In this document: positions 1-7,131 of the stretch, in pieces
Layout: every line of letters begins with the position of its first letter
Position numbering within the stretch: position 1 is the first letter of the stretch
NCBI GenBank assembly: GCA_022563285.1
Contig: JADFNQ010000008.1
Location: 1-15,352 of the forward strand
DNA: 15,352 nucleotides
Source of the DNA: Chloroflexota bacterium
GTDB taxonomy: Bacteria; Chloroflexota; Dehalococcoidia; SM23-28-2; RBG-16-64-32
Direction: 5' to 3'
The notes under the pieces: generated by a model
What the model saw: the letters and a program-made list of their open reading frames with translations, nothing else
What the model was told of the DNA's origin: nothing
The model's database searches: none
Translations under genes and position numbers: made by a program

Positions 1-373
1 GGGGCGGCCCGCCCACGTGGAGACGGTGCCCCTCAGCGCCGGCCGCCACCTGCGCGACCTGGAAGGCAGCCTGGCCGAGCTCCAGGCCCAGGCCGCGGAC
101 GTGGGTGACGCCTACCTGCGCGTCCGCGTGCACCTGGACGGCCCCGTCCCCGGCCTCACCCGCCAGGTGCGCGAGCTGCTGCCCAACACGCTGGAGGTCG
201 TCCCCGTCTACCCGGAGCGGGAGCGGACGGAGAGCGCGGAGCGGCTGCGCAACCTCTCCCCGGAGCAGATGCTGGCCGACTACCACCAGGCCACGTACGG
301 CTCGCCTGTCCCGGCGCCGGTGCTGGACCTGTTCCGCAGCCTGCAGGAGGATGTCGACCATGCGACCCCATAA
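1..373 (+). CDS. sbcD: Exonuclease SbcD, C-terminal end (partial)
   Basis: The reading frame is open from the window edge (codons from position 2) to a TAA at 371-373, so only the last ~123 residues are present. SbcD is the Mre11-like Mn-dependent nuclease subunit of the SbcCD complex, which cuts hairpins and processes DNA ends. The visible part is the C-terminal capping region: a 'VPLSAGRHLRDLEG' stretch (the family's IPL..R.L..LEG signature), then a 'YLRVRVHLDGPVPGLTRQVRELLPN' strand-helix unit. The metal-binding phosphoesterase motifs lie upstream, outside the window. Identity rests largely on the overlap with sbcC, whose start codon lies inside this gene's end. The apparent GTG at 17 is internal and is not the true start. 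Confidence 0.85.
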   Translation, partial: GRPAHVETVPLSAGRHLRDLEGSLAELQAQAADVGDAYLRVRVHLDGPVPGLTRQVRELLPNTLEVVPVYPERERTESAERLRNLSPEQMLADYHQATYGSPVPAPVLDLFRSLQEDVDHATP

Positions 374-2774
374 GCTACAGCTGGAGGGGTTCACCTGCTA
401 CCGGCAGCCCACGGAGATCAGCTTCGATGGGCTGGACCTGTTCGCCATCACCGGCCCTACCGGCTCCGGCAAGAGCTCCATCGTGGACGGCATCACCTAC
501 GCCCTCTACGGCCGCGTCCCCCGCCTGGGTAGTGAGGTTCGCAGCCTGATCTCCCTGGGCTCGGAGCGGCTTCAGGCCGCGTTCGAGTTCGCCGTTAACG
601 GAGACCGCTACCGGGTCGTCCGCTCCACCGGCCACAAGGGGGCCGCCCACGTGCAGCTCTTCCGCTTCGACAGCGCGAAGGAGGAGTGGGAGGGGCTGGA
701 GGACCGGGCCGCCGCCGTCGCTAAGAAGATCCGTGGCCTCCTGGGCCTGGACTACGAAGGGTTTATCCGCTCCGTGCTGCTGCCTCAGGGCCAGTTCCAC
801 CTGTTCCTCGCCGGGGAGCCCAAGGAGCGTTACCAGGTGCTGGAGGAGCTCCTCCGCCTGGACGTGTACGCCCGTATCATGCAGGCGGCGAACACCCATG
901 CCCGCAGCGCCGAGGGTGAGGCCGTATCGCTGGCCCGCCGCCTGGCCGAGGACTACGTTGACGCCACGGCGGAAGCGCTGAAGGACAGGAAGCTGGAGCT
1001 TGGCAGCCTGGAACGCAGCCGCCAGGGGCTGGAGGGGCAGCGCGCCGCCCTGGCGGAGGGGCGCGAGGCCGCCGAGGGGCTGCGTGCCGCTCAGGGCGCC
1101 CGCGCCGAGGCCAGCACCAAGCTCCAGGCGGCGCGCTCCACCCTCGAGGCGGCCGAATCCACCCTCCGCGACGGCAGTATCCGGCTTGAGGAGTTGGACA
1201 GACGCATCAAGTCGATCCAGGAGGAGATCGGAGGCGTCGGCTACGAGCCCGATGTGCAGCAGCGGCTGAAGCTAGCTCTTACACCGGCGCGGGAGCTGGA
1301 GAAGGCCACCACGCGCGCGCAGTCGCTGGGTGAGCGTCAGGCCAAGGCCTCGAAGGCTGAGGCGGACGCTCGCGGGCTGGTCGGGAGCTGCCGCGGGCGC
1401 GCCGACCAGGCCGCGACCGCCCTGGCAAAAGCGGAGGCGGGGCTGGAGGAGCTCCGCCGCCGCGAAGCCGCAGTACGCCTCCGCGCCGGCCTCTCCGCCG
1501 GCGAACCGTGTCCGGTCTGCGGCCAGCCCGTGGCCCTCATCCCGCCCGGCGAGCACGTCGTGCTGGACGAGGCGCAGCGGGAACGGGATGCCGCCGCCGA
1601 GGCCCAGGCCAAGGCCGCAACAGCCCTCCAGACAGCGGATCGCGACCTCACCCGCGCCGAGACCGAACTTCAGTCCACCAACCGAGAAGTCGGGAAGGCG
1701 CGGGAGGACGCTGACCGCTGGCAGAAGGAGCTACTGGAGCGCCTCGGGGCGCAGCAGCCGGTCGCCGCCGCGGTAATTCAGCAGCGGATTCAACAACAGG
1801 ACGCGGCGCAGAGGCGCGTCGCCGACCTGTCAGGAGACAGAGACGCCGTACAGAAGAAGCGAGATGAGCTCCAGAGGGAGTTCCAGGCCGCGGAGGCGAA
1901 GGTCGCCAGCGCCGGCGCGGAGGCGGCCGTCCACAAGGAAGCCGTCGCCAAGCACGAGAAGGATGCCGGAGCCCGCCGCGATTCCCTCACCGCTCTCTGC
2001 GCCGAACATGAGTGGGGCGATATCAGGCAGGCGCTGGAGAGGGGCGCGGACGCCCTGGAGGTCATAGCCGGAAGGCAGACGGAGGTGGGCCGCGAGCTGA
2101 CCGGCCTAGACCAGGCGATCGGGGCCGCCCGAGCGGACGTCAAGCGCATCGAGGAGGGGATCGCTCAGGCGAAGAAGCTCCGGGCTGAGGAGAAGTCGCT
2201 GCGGCGATCGGCGGAGACCGCCAAGCAGCTGGCTAACCTGCTCCGCGCCGACCGTTTCCAGGCCTACATCCAGCGCGCCGCCCTCAAGGCGCTGGCGGAG
2301 GACGCCTCCCGCCACCTGCGGCTCATCTCCGATAACCGCTACGAGCTGGACCTGGAGGACACGCCCGAGGGCCGCGACTCCACCTTCCGGCGAGAGTCCC
2401 AGGAGTTCGTTGTTATCGATCACTGGGGCGATCAGGAGAAGCGCTCCGTGAAGACGCTTTCGGGCGGCGAGACGTTCCTCGCCTCGCTCTCGCTGGCGCT
2501 CGCCCTAGCGGAACGGCTGCCGGAGCTGGGCGCCGCTGTTCGCCCCACGAGGCTGGACAGCCTGTTCCTGGACGAAGGCTTCGGCACCCTGGACGACGAC
2601 TCGCTCGACGCGGTAGCCAGCGCCCTGGACCGGCTGCACCTAGGCGCCGACGGCTCCGGACCATCCAGACGCGTCATCGGCGTCATCACCCACCGGACGC
2701 AACTGGCGGAGCGGATGCCGGCCCAGATACGGGTCATCAAGTCGGAAGACGGCAGCACAGTAGAGCAATTCTAG
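360..2774 (+). CDS. sbcC: Exonuclease SbcC, SMC/Rad50-like ATPase
   Basis: 804 residues; large subunit of the SbcCD end-processing nuclease. Its ATPase head opens and closes DNA access for SbcD, and its long arms dimerise through a zinc hook. Visible in order: Walker A GPTGSGKS at residues 32-39; a Q-loop region 'VLLPQGQFHLFL' near 140; a long Ala/Glu/Arg/Gln-rich coiled coil; a zinc hook CPVC at 384-387, close to the middle as expected; a second coiled coil; the ABC signature LSGGE at 700-704; Walker B LFLDE ending at D738-E739; and an H-loop 'GVITHRTQLAERMP' near the C-terminus. The length is shorter than the ~1,000-residue enterobacterial protein but normal for compact homologues. The frame is open far upstream, but the domain begins 'MRPHKLQLEGF'. 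The ATG at 360 has AGGAGG (345-350) nine bases ahead, better than the ATG at 351, which touches it. It overlaps sbcD by 14 bases, indicating translational coupling. Confidence 0.95.
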   Translation: MRPHKLQLEGFTCYRQPTEISFDGLDLFAITGPTGSGKSSIVDGITYALYGRVPRLGSEVRSLISLGSERLQAAFEFAVNGDRYRVVRSTGHKGAAHVQLFRFDSAKEEWEGLEDRAAAVAKKIRGLLGLDYEGFIRSVLLPQGQFHLFLAGEPKERYQVLEELLRLDVYARIMQAANTHARSAEGEAVSLARRLAEDYVDATAEALKDRKLELGSLERSRQGLEGQRAALAEGREAAEGLRAAQGARAEASTKLQAARSTLEAAESTLRDGSIRLEELDRRIKSIQEEIGGVGYEPDVQQRLKLALTPARELEKATTRAQSLGERQAKASKAEADARGLVGSCRGRADQAATALAKAEAGLEELRRREAAVRLRAGLSAGEPCPVCGQPVALIPPGEHVVLDEAQRERDAAAEAQAKAATALQTADRDLTRAETELQSTNREVGKAREDADRWQKELLERLGAQQPVAAAVIQQRIQQQDAAQRRVADLSGDRDAVQKKRDELQREFQAAEAKVASAGAEAAVHKEAVAKHEKDAGARRDSLTALCAEHEWGDIRQALERGADALEVIAGRQTEVGRELTGLDQAIGAARADVKRIEEGIAQAKKLRAEEKSLRRSAETAKQLANLLRADRFQAYIQRAALKALAEDASRHLRLISDNRYELDLEDTPEGRDSTFRRESQEFVVIDHWGDQEKRSVKTLSGGETFLASLSLALALAERLPELGAAVRPTRLDSLFLDEGFGTLDDDSLDAVASALDRLHLGADGSGPSRRVIGVITHRTQLAERMPAQIRVIKSEDGSTVEQF

Positions 2775-2782
2775 CAGCCGCT

Positions 2783-2802
2783 GCGGCGAGCCCCCGCGCC
2801 GC
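2783..2802 (+). terminator. Weak GC hairpin after sbcC
   Basis: Nine bases after the sbcC stop, GCGGCG (2783-2788) and CGCCGC (2797-2802) can form a 6-bp stem with an 8-base loop. There is no U-tract afterwards (CTCCTCTG follows), so it is at best a weak or factor-assisted terminator and could be chance in GC-rich DNA. Confidence 0.25.
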
Positions 2803-2869
2803 CTCCTCTGAAGCGATTTATGTCATCTTCGCGCATTCAGGTGGCCCCCGCCCGCCCCTAACCTGTAAC

Positions 2870-2898
2870 ATGTTGAGCCTTCCTGTCGTCCTCAACAT
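2870..2898. promoter_or_regulatory. 8-bp inverted repeat upstream of the atypical regulator
   Basis: ATGTTGAG at 2870-2877 and CTCAACAT at 2891-2898 are exact reverse complements separated by 13 bases. The repeat ends 29 bases before the ATG of the OmpR-type regulator at 2928. It could be an operator, possibly autoregulatory, or a 5'-leader hairpin. I see no convincing -35/-10 pair here and no Shine-Dalgarno before the ATG. The pairing is seen directly; the role is inferred. Confidence 0.35.
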
Positions 2899-2927
2899 AG
2901 AGCAGCACTGCACCCGAATCAACAGCC

Positions 2928-3719
2928 ATGGAGACTACTACAGCGCAGGAAACGCAGACCAGGGTCGGACAGAGGACGGCCTACATCCTCGCCGACGCGG
3001 ACGTCTGGCCGTCTGCCTTCCAGGCGGCGTTGCAGGGCGAAAGCTTCGCCGTCTTCACCTCCCAGGAGCTACACGAGCTGTTTGACCGCTCCCACGACGA
3101 GCCGCCCACTCTCCTCGTCTTGGCGAAGCGGAACGCGCGGTTCGCCGTCCGCGCCTGCCACGCCGTGCGCGGGCTAAAGGACGTGCCGACCATCGTTGTG
3201 ATCCCCAGCGAGACCGACTTTGTGCCCGTAATGGACGCCGGCGCCGACGATGCGGTCACCGCATCCAGCGACCCCGCCGTCTTCGCCACCCGCGTCCGCG
3301 CCCTCCTCCGCAGGGCACAGCGCTGGCAAAGCGGGCAGGAGGCCGGCATCATCGCTATCCGCGAACTCCTGATCGACCTAGACAAGCGCGAGGTGGTGTT
3401 GCGGGGACGCTCCGTACTTCTCACCCCCACGGAGCTTCGCATCCTCACCCTGCTGGCGGAGAAGGCGGGGAAGGTCATTGACGCCCGTTCTCTTCTCTCG
3501 GCGGTTCACGAACACGACTACGACGACCGCGAGGCCCAGAACTTGGTCAAGGTGCACATCGCCAACCTCCGGCGCAAGCTGGAGGACGGCCGCGACGGCA
3601 ATCCCTATATCCTCTGCGTCCGCAGCTTTGGCTACATGCTGGAGCGCCGCTCTGAGCGGCGTGAGAACGACCCTCTCACAGCCCTCCTGGATGCCACCGG
3701 CAATCAGGAAGGCGCCTAG
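2928..3719 (+). CDS. OmpR/PhoB-family regulator with degenerate receiver domain
   Basis: 263 residues. The N-terminal ~125 residues follow the response-regulator receiver fold ('AYILADADVW', 'PTLLVLAKRNA', 'VPTIVVIP', 'AGADDAVTASSD'), but key chemistry is missing. The position of the phospho-accepting aspartate at the end of beta-3 is Ala66. The conserved lysine after beta-5 is Ala112. The Ser/Thr position after beta-4 is also altered. The C-terminal half (~135-240) is a good winged-helix DNA-binding domain: 'VLLTPTELRILTLLAEKAGKVIDARSLL' followed by 'VKVHIANLRRKLEDG' and 'VRSFGYMLER'. It is therefore probably a transcription factor that works without phosphorylation, perhaps through protein partners or a ligand. 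No kinase gene lies beside it. The ATG at 2928 is the only plausible start, since an in-frame TAG lies at 2898; it has no clear ribosome-binding site. The next gene downstream is a sigma factor. Confidence 0.85.
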   Translation: METTTAQETQTRVGQRTAYILADADVWPSAFQAALQGESFAVFTSQELHELFDRSHDEPPTLLVLAKRNARFAVRACHAVRGLKDVPTIVVIPSETDFVPVMDAGADDAVTASSDPAVFATRVRALLRRAQRWQSGQEAGIIAIRELLIDLDKREVVLRGRSVLLTPTELRILTLLAEKAGKVIDARSLLSAVHEHDYDDREAQNLVKVHIANLRRKLEDGRDGNPYILCVRSFGYMLERRSERRENDPLTALLDATGNQEGA

Positions 3720-3761
3720 CGCATTTACCAGTTCTGAACTTCTCCTTAACTGAAGCAATAC

Positions 3762-3814
3762 CTGTTTGTTGTCACAGCTTGTCCCGTCTTTGCTAGCCTG
3801 GGGTGGACAAACAG
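3762..3814 (+). promoter_or_regulatory. Candidate promoter region with inverted repeat before the sigma-factor operon
   Basis: In the 135-base gap before the sigma-factor gene, CTGTTTGT (3762-3769) and ACAAACAG (3807-3814) are exact reverse complements. TTGTCC (3779-3784) can alternatively pair with GGACAA (3805-3810). A possible -35 TTGTCA (3769-3774) lies inside the left arm, with only a poor -10 (GCTAGCCT, around 3792-3799). This looks like a regulated promoter with a long dyad or a 5'-leader with two competing hairpins. The -10 is too weak to assert. Confidence 0.3.
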
Positions 3815-3854
3815 CTCATAGAGGTACACCTCACTAATGTGATGGGAGGCAGCG

Positions 3855-4328
3855 ATGGGACTCAAGTTCTTTAGGCGCAGGCAGGACACGGAAGGCCCCG
3901 TGCCGACAGAGACGGGCGGCGCGAAGGAACGCTACAACGCCTACTTCCCGCGCCTGTTCGCCTACGTTCGCTCCTGCGTCGGGGGTGACATGCCCGCGCA
4001 AGAGATCATGGTCCAGGCCTTCTACCAGGCGTTCCGCCGGGCGGGCGGCCGCGACGAGGATAGGTTCCGCACCGTACTCTTCCGCAGCGCACGCCGGCTG
4101 TGCCGACCGACCCTCCAGGACCACAGGTCTGAAGATGGTGATCCCCTCAACGCCAGCGAGCGCGAGGTCATCTCCCTCGTGTTCGACGCCGGCCTCACCC
4201 GAGAGCAGATCGCCCGACTTTTTCGCATCCGTCCAACAACCGTCAGCTCTCTACTCATGGCCGCCCTGCGCAAGCTCAAGGAGCAGACTTCGGCAGCGGC
4301 GGCGCCAGCCTATCTCAAGCTAGCCTGA
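3855..4328 (+). CDS. Small ECF-like sigma-70 family factor
   Basis: 157 residues. Residues ~25-85 resemble sigma region 2 ('YNAYFPRLFAYVRSCVGG...FRTVLFRSARRLCR', matching the ECF pattern Y..YFPRLF.YVR...F..WLF.IAR). Residues ~97-145 are a clear region 4 helix-turn-helix ('LNASEREVISLVFDAGLTREQIARLFRIRPTTVSSLLMAALRKLKE'). Such proteins direct RNA polymerase to alternative promoters. Region 2.2 is less canonical than usual: the D-L-V-Q-E motif reads EIMVQAF. Promoter strength or specificity may therefore be unusual. GGGAGG (3844-3849) five bases before the ATG supports this start. No anti-sigma gene is adjacent; instead a GGDEF/HD-GYP gene follows after 25 bases, probably in the same transcript, hinting that c-di-GMP may be the control. 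Confidence 0.8.
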   Translation: MGLKFFRRRQDTEGPVPTETGGAKERYNAYFPRLFAYVRSCVGGDMPAQEIMVQAFYQAFRRAGGRDEDRFRTVLFRSARRLCRPTLQDHRSEDGDPLNASEREVISLVFDAGLTREQIARLFRIRPTTVSSLLMAALRKLKEQTSAAAAPAYLKLA

Positions 4329-4353
4329 ACCGTTTGTCTACAGAGAGGAACGA

Positions 4354-6108
4354 ATGACGATGCCGGAGTTCGCCGCCATCACCGGTGTGGGGGCCGCCGT
4401 CCTGATACTGCTCCTGCTCGCCGCCGTCCTGGCGATCGTCAAGACCGGTCGCACCCGTGCGGAGATGGAGGGGAAGATCCAGGAGCTAGCCCGCCATAGT
4501 CACCAGCTACGGCTCCTCAACCGCCTCGCGTTCCTTCTGGCGCAGGAGAGCAGGCGCCGTGGCTGCGCGCGCTCGGCGACGGAGTTCTTCGTCCAGGAGA
4601 TGGGCACCGGCCGCGCCGTCTACTGGCGACCGGACAGCGAGGGGGAGCCGGAGGCTCCCTGGCTATCGTTCCCTGATGACGGTCACTCGGACGCGCCCGC
4701 GCTCTTGCCTGAGGCCCAGCGGATCATCCTGGCCCGGGCGGCAGCCCGCGGCAGCGTACCCCTCATCCTGAGCAGCGATTCGCAGGACCAGCGGCCACAG
4801 CCGCTACGCATGGCCGACGCTCCGGCCCAGGGGTTCACGCTCTACATCCCCATCGGCGATTCCCCGCGCGAGGGGGTGCTGGAGATCTACTCCGGCCGGG
4901 AGCGCTGGGAGCCACCCATGTGGGAGCTCCTGGCCCCGCTGACCGCCGAGTTCACCGGCGCCCTTAGACGCGCCCGCCACTATGAAGAGATCCAGGAGCA
5001 GGCCGACCTGGACTTCGTTACCGGCCTGTTCAATCATCGCTTCATGCAAGGCTACCTGCAGCGGCTCGTCAGCGCCGGGGCCGCGAGAGAGCGCAAGTTC
5101 GCCGTGCTGCTGATGGACGTGGACAACTTCAAGACGTTCAACGATACCTACGGCCACTCTATGGGTGACCGCGTGCTCCAGCTCCTTGCGAACCAGTTGA
5201 AGCTGATGACCGACAAGGTAGGGATCGTGGGCCGCTTCGGCGGCGACGAGTTCATCGTCGTCCTCCCCGGTCACGCGGGAGAGGAGGCCTGGACGTTCGC
5301 CCAGGCCTTCCAGGACTGGATCACAAACTACACCTTCAAGATCCCCGGCGGGCAGACGGTACCGATCTTCGTCTCCTGGGGGCTCGCCGCCTTCCCCGAG
5401 GACAGTGAGCAGCGGCAGGAGCTCCTGGCCGTGGCCGACGCCCGCCTATACCAGAGCAAGCGCTCTCGACCACGCGGCCCTAATCACGGCCGCCGCCAGC
5501 TCGACCGGAAGGCCGGGCTGGGGATCTTCGGTTTTCTGGACCGCCTGGTGACCTCCGTCGACAGCAAGGACCACTACACCCGCGCCCACTGCGAGAGCAC
5601 GGCCGAGTACGCCCTAATGCTGGCCCAGGAGATCGGCCTCTCTCCCTCGGCCCAGCGGATCCTTCGCCTCGCCGCGCTCCTGCACGACGTCGGCAAGATA
5701 TGCATACCGGACGAAATTCTCCGCAAGCCCGGGGAGCTCACCGCCGAGGAGTTCGCCGTGATCAAGCACCACGTGTCCATAGCGGAGAACCTTATCGTGG
5801 ACGTCCCCAACGCCGAGGAGGTGCGCGAAATCGCCCGCCATCACCACGAGCGGTTCGACGGCAGCGGCTATCCGGACGGCCTGAAGGGAGAGGATATCCC
5901 CTTCCTGGCCCGCGTGCTGGCTCTAGTTGACGCCTTCTCCGCCATGACCCTGGACCGGCCCTACCGTAACGGCCTCCCCCGCGAAGAGGCCTACGCGGAG
6001 CTTCAGCGCGTCGCCGGCGCGCAGCTCGATCCTGAGCTGGTGAAGGCGTTCCGCCGGGTTATAACGGCGCCGGTAGATGCGACCGCCGTTTCCAGCGCGC
6101 CCATCTAG
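4354..6108 (+). CDS. Membrane GGDEF / HD-GYP c-di-GMP enzyme
   Basis: 584 residues. One N-terminal transmembrane helix (~8-29) is followed by a GAF-like sensory region (~55-205), a GGDEF domain (~215-375) with intact GGDEF at 296-300, and a complete HD-GYP domain (~390-570). The HD-GYP domain has the HD pair at H444-D445 ('LLHDVGKICIPDEIL'), the 'HHERFDGSGYPDG' block with H497-H498 and GYP at 505-507, and 'ALVDAFSAMT'. The first domain family makes c-di-GMP and the second hydrolyses it, so the protein looks bifunctional. The RxxD product-inhibition site expected at 287-290 reads DKVG, so feedback control of the cyclase is probably absent. Alternatively, the GGDEF domain may serve as a GTP sensor for the phosphodiesterase. 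GAGAGGA four bases before the ATG supports the start. Co-directional with the sigma-factor gene (25-base gap); only 2 bases separate its stop from the convergent hydrolase gene. Confidence 0.92.
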   Translation: MTMPEFAAITGVGAAVLILLLLAAVLAIVKTGRTRAEMEGKIQELARHSHQLRLLNRLAFLLAQESRRRGCARSATEFFVQEMGTGRAVYWRPDSEGEPEAPWLSFPDDGHSDAPALLPEAQRIILARAAARGSVPLILSSDSQDQRPQPLRMADAPAQGFTLYIPIGDSPREGVLEIYSGRERWEPPMWELLAPLTAEFTGALRRARHYEEIQEQADLDFVTGLFNHRFMQGYLQRLVSAGAARERKFAVLLMDVDNFKTFNDTYGHSMGDRVLQLLANQLKLMTDKVGIVGRFGGDEFIVVLPGHAGEEAWTFAQAFQDWITNYTFKIPGGQTVPIFVSWGLAAFPEDSEQRQELLAVADARLYQSKRSRPRGPNHGRRQLDRKAGLGIFGFLDRLVTSVDSKDHYTRAHCESTAEYALMLAQEIGLSPSAQRILRLAALLHDVGKICIPDEILRKPGELTAEEFAVIKHHVSIAENLIVDVPNAEEVREIARHHHERFDGSGYPDGLKGEDIPFLARVLALVDAFSAMTLDRPYRNGLPREEAYAELQRVAGAQLDPELVKAFRRVITAPVDATAVSSAPI

Positions 6109-6110
6109 GC

Positions 6111-6992
6111 TTAGCCAGCCAAATCCGCCAGGAAATCCAGCAGCAGCCGGTTCACCTCATCCGGCTTCTCCTGCTGGGTCCAGTGGCCGCAGTCCCTGAT
6201 CAACTCCTTGCGGAGGTGGGGCAGCCAGCGCTCAATCCCTTCCGCGAACTCCGGGCGGAGCACCGGGTCCTTATCCGTTACGATCACCAGGCACGGGCAC
6301 TCTATGGTCCGGTCCGCCAGGTCCTGAGTGGTCTCCCAGTTCCGGTCGATGTTGCGGTAGTAGTTGAGAGGGCCGCTCATGCCACCCCCGCTGAACGCCT
6401 CCAGGTACACCTGGAACTCGTCGGACGATAGGAAAGCGGGATCGGCGGCCACGCCGTCGTACATGCGGCGAAGAGCGGCGGGCAGGTCGGAGGAGAAACG
6501 GGCCTCGGCGACACCGGGCTCCTGGAAGAAGAGGACGTAGGCCATGCTGTTCCCCATCTGCTTGAGCACGTTCGTGGGAGGAAAGCCAACGCAGCGTCCA
6601 CGGTAGGGGACGTTGAGGCTGACCACACGCTCCACCCTCTCCGGGTGCATTACGGCAACGCTCCAGACGACGATACTGGCCCAATCGTGGCCGACGAAGA
6701 CGGCCTTTTCGATGTCCAGTGTGTCCAGCAGGCCGACGAGGTCACCGACGAGGTGCTGGATGTCATACTCCTCGACCGCTTCAGGCTTGTCCGATCCGCC
6801 GTAGCCCCGCAGGTCGGGCGCTATCGCCCACAGGCCGGCCGCCGCCAGCGCCGGTATCTGGCGCCGCCAGGAGTACCACAGCTCAGGGAAGCCGTGGCAG
6901 AGCAGCACCGGGAACCCCTCCCCCTGCTCCACTAGATGCAGCCGTATGCCGTTGCTCTCCACCGTGCGGTGGCGCCAGCTCTCCTCGGGCAT
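6111..6992 (-). CDS. Alpha/beta hydrolase, epoxide-hydrolase-like
   Basis: 293 residues, typical for soluble alpha/beta-fold epoxide hydrolases and haloalkane dehalogenases. The HGFPE oxyanion motif is at 33-37, 'DLRGYGGSDKP' at 60-70, and the nucleophile elbow GHDWAS has Asp103 (an aspartate, as in epoxide hydrolases, not the serine of esterases). An acid is carried by 'VTDKDPVL' (D240 or D242), and the catalytic histidine is H270 in 'CGHWTQQEKP'. A lid tyrosine pair occurs in 'LNYYRN', consistent with epoxide activation. The likely reaction is hydrolysis of an organic epoxide to a diol; the substrate is unknown, and fluoroacetate or haloalkane dehalogenase activity is an alternative. A GGGAGGA ribosome-binding site lies just upstream of the ATG. 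No signal peptide. It sits downstream of the cupredoxin gene on the same strand, but a terminator separates them. Confidence 0.88.
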   Translation of the reverse strand: MPEESWRHRTVESNGIRLHLVEQGEGFPVLLCHGFPELWYSWRRQIPALAAAGLWAIAPDLRGYGGSDKPEAVEEYDIQHLVGDLVGLLDTLDIEKAVFVGHDWASIVVWSVAVMHPERVERVVSLNVPYRGRCVGFPPTNVLKQMGNSMAYVLFFQEPGVAEARFSSDLPAALRRMYDGVAADPAFLSSDEFQVYLEAFSGGGMSGPLNYYRNIDRNWETTQDLADRTIECPCLVIVTDKDPVLRPEFAEGIERWLPHLRKELIRDCGHWTQQEKPDEVNRLLLDFLADLAG

Positions 6993-7077
6993 GGTGTCCT
7001 CCCGTCCCGTCTCTCTTCGGGTCAGGATAGCGCACCGCCTTAGCTGTGGCGAGCCGAGGCCAGCCGAGAACGAAATA

Positions 7078-7108
7078 CCAGGAGGGGCATCTTCAACGCC
7101 CCTCCTGG
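7078..7108 (-). terminator. Intrinsic terminator of the cupredoxin gene
   Basis: CCAGGAGGGGC (7078-7088) and GCCCCTCCTGG (7098-7108) form a perfect 11-bp stem with a 9-base loop. It lies 23 bases past the cupredoxin stop codon. On the minus strand the hairpin is followed by TATTTCGTT, a moderately U-rich tail, so it terminates the cupredoxin transcript before the hydrolase gene. Confidence 0.75.
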
Positions 7109-7131
7109 GCCGCCCGCTCTTTGGGGAGGGC

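Noticed and set aside
105..359. Upstream extension of the SbcC frame
   Set aside because: It is Arg/Ser/Thr-rich out-of-frame translation of sbcD; the SbcC fold starts at 360.
375..899. 174-codon minus-strand frame inside sbcC
   Set aside because: Codon-bias shadow opposite the Walker A region of SbcC.
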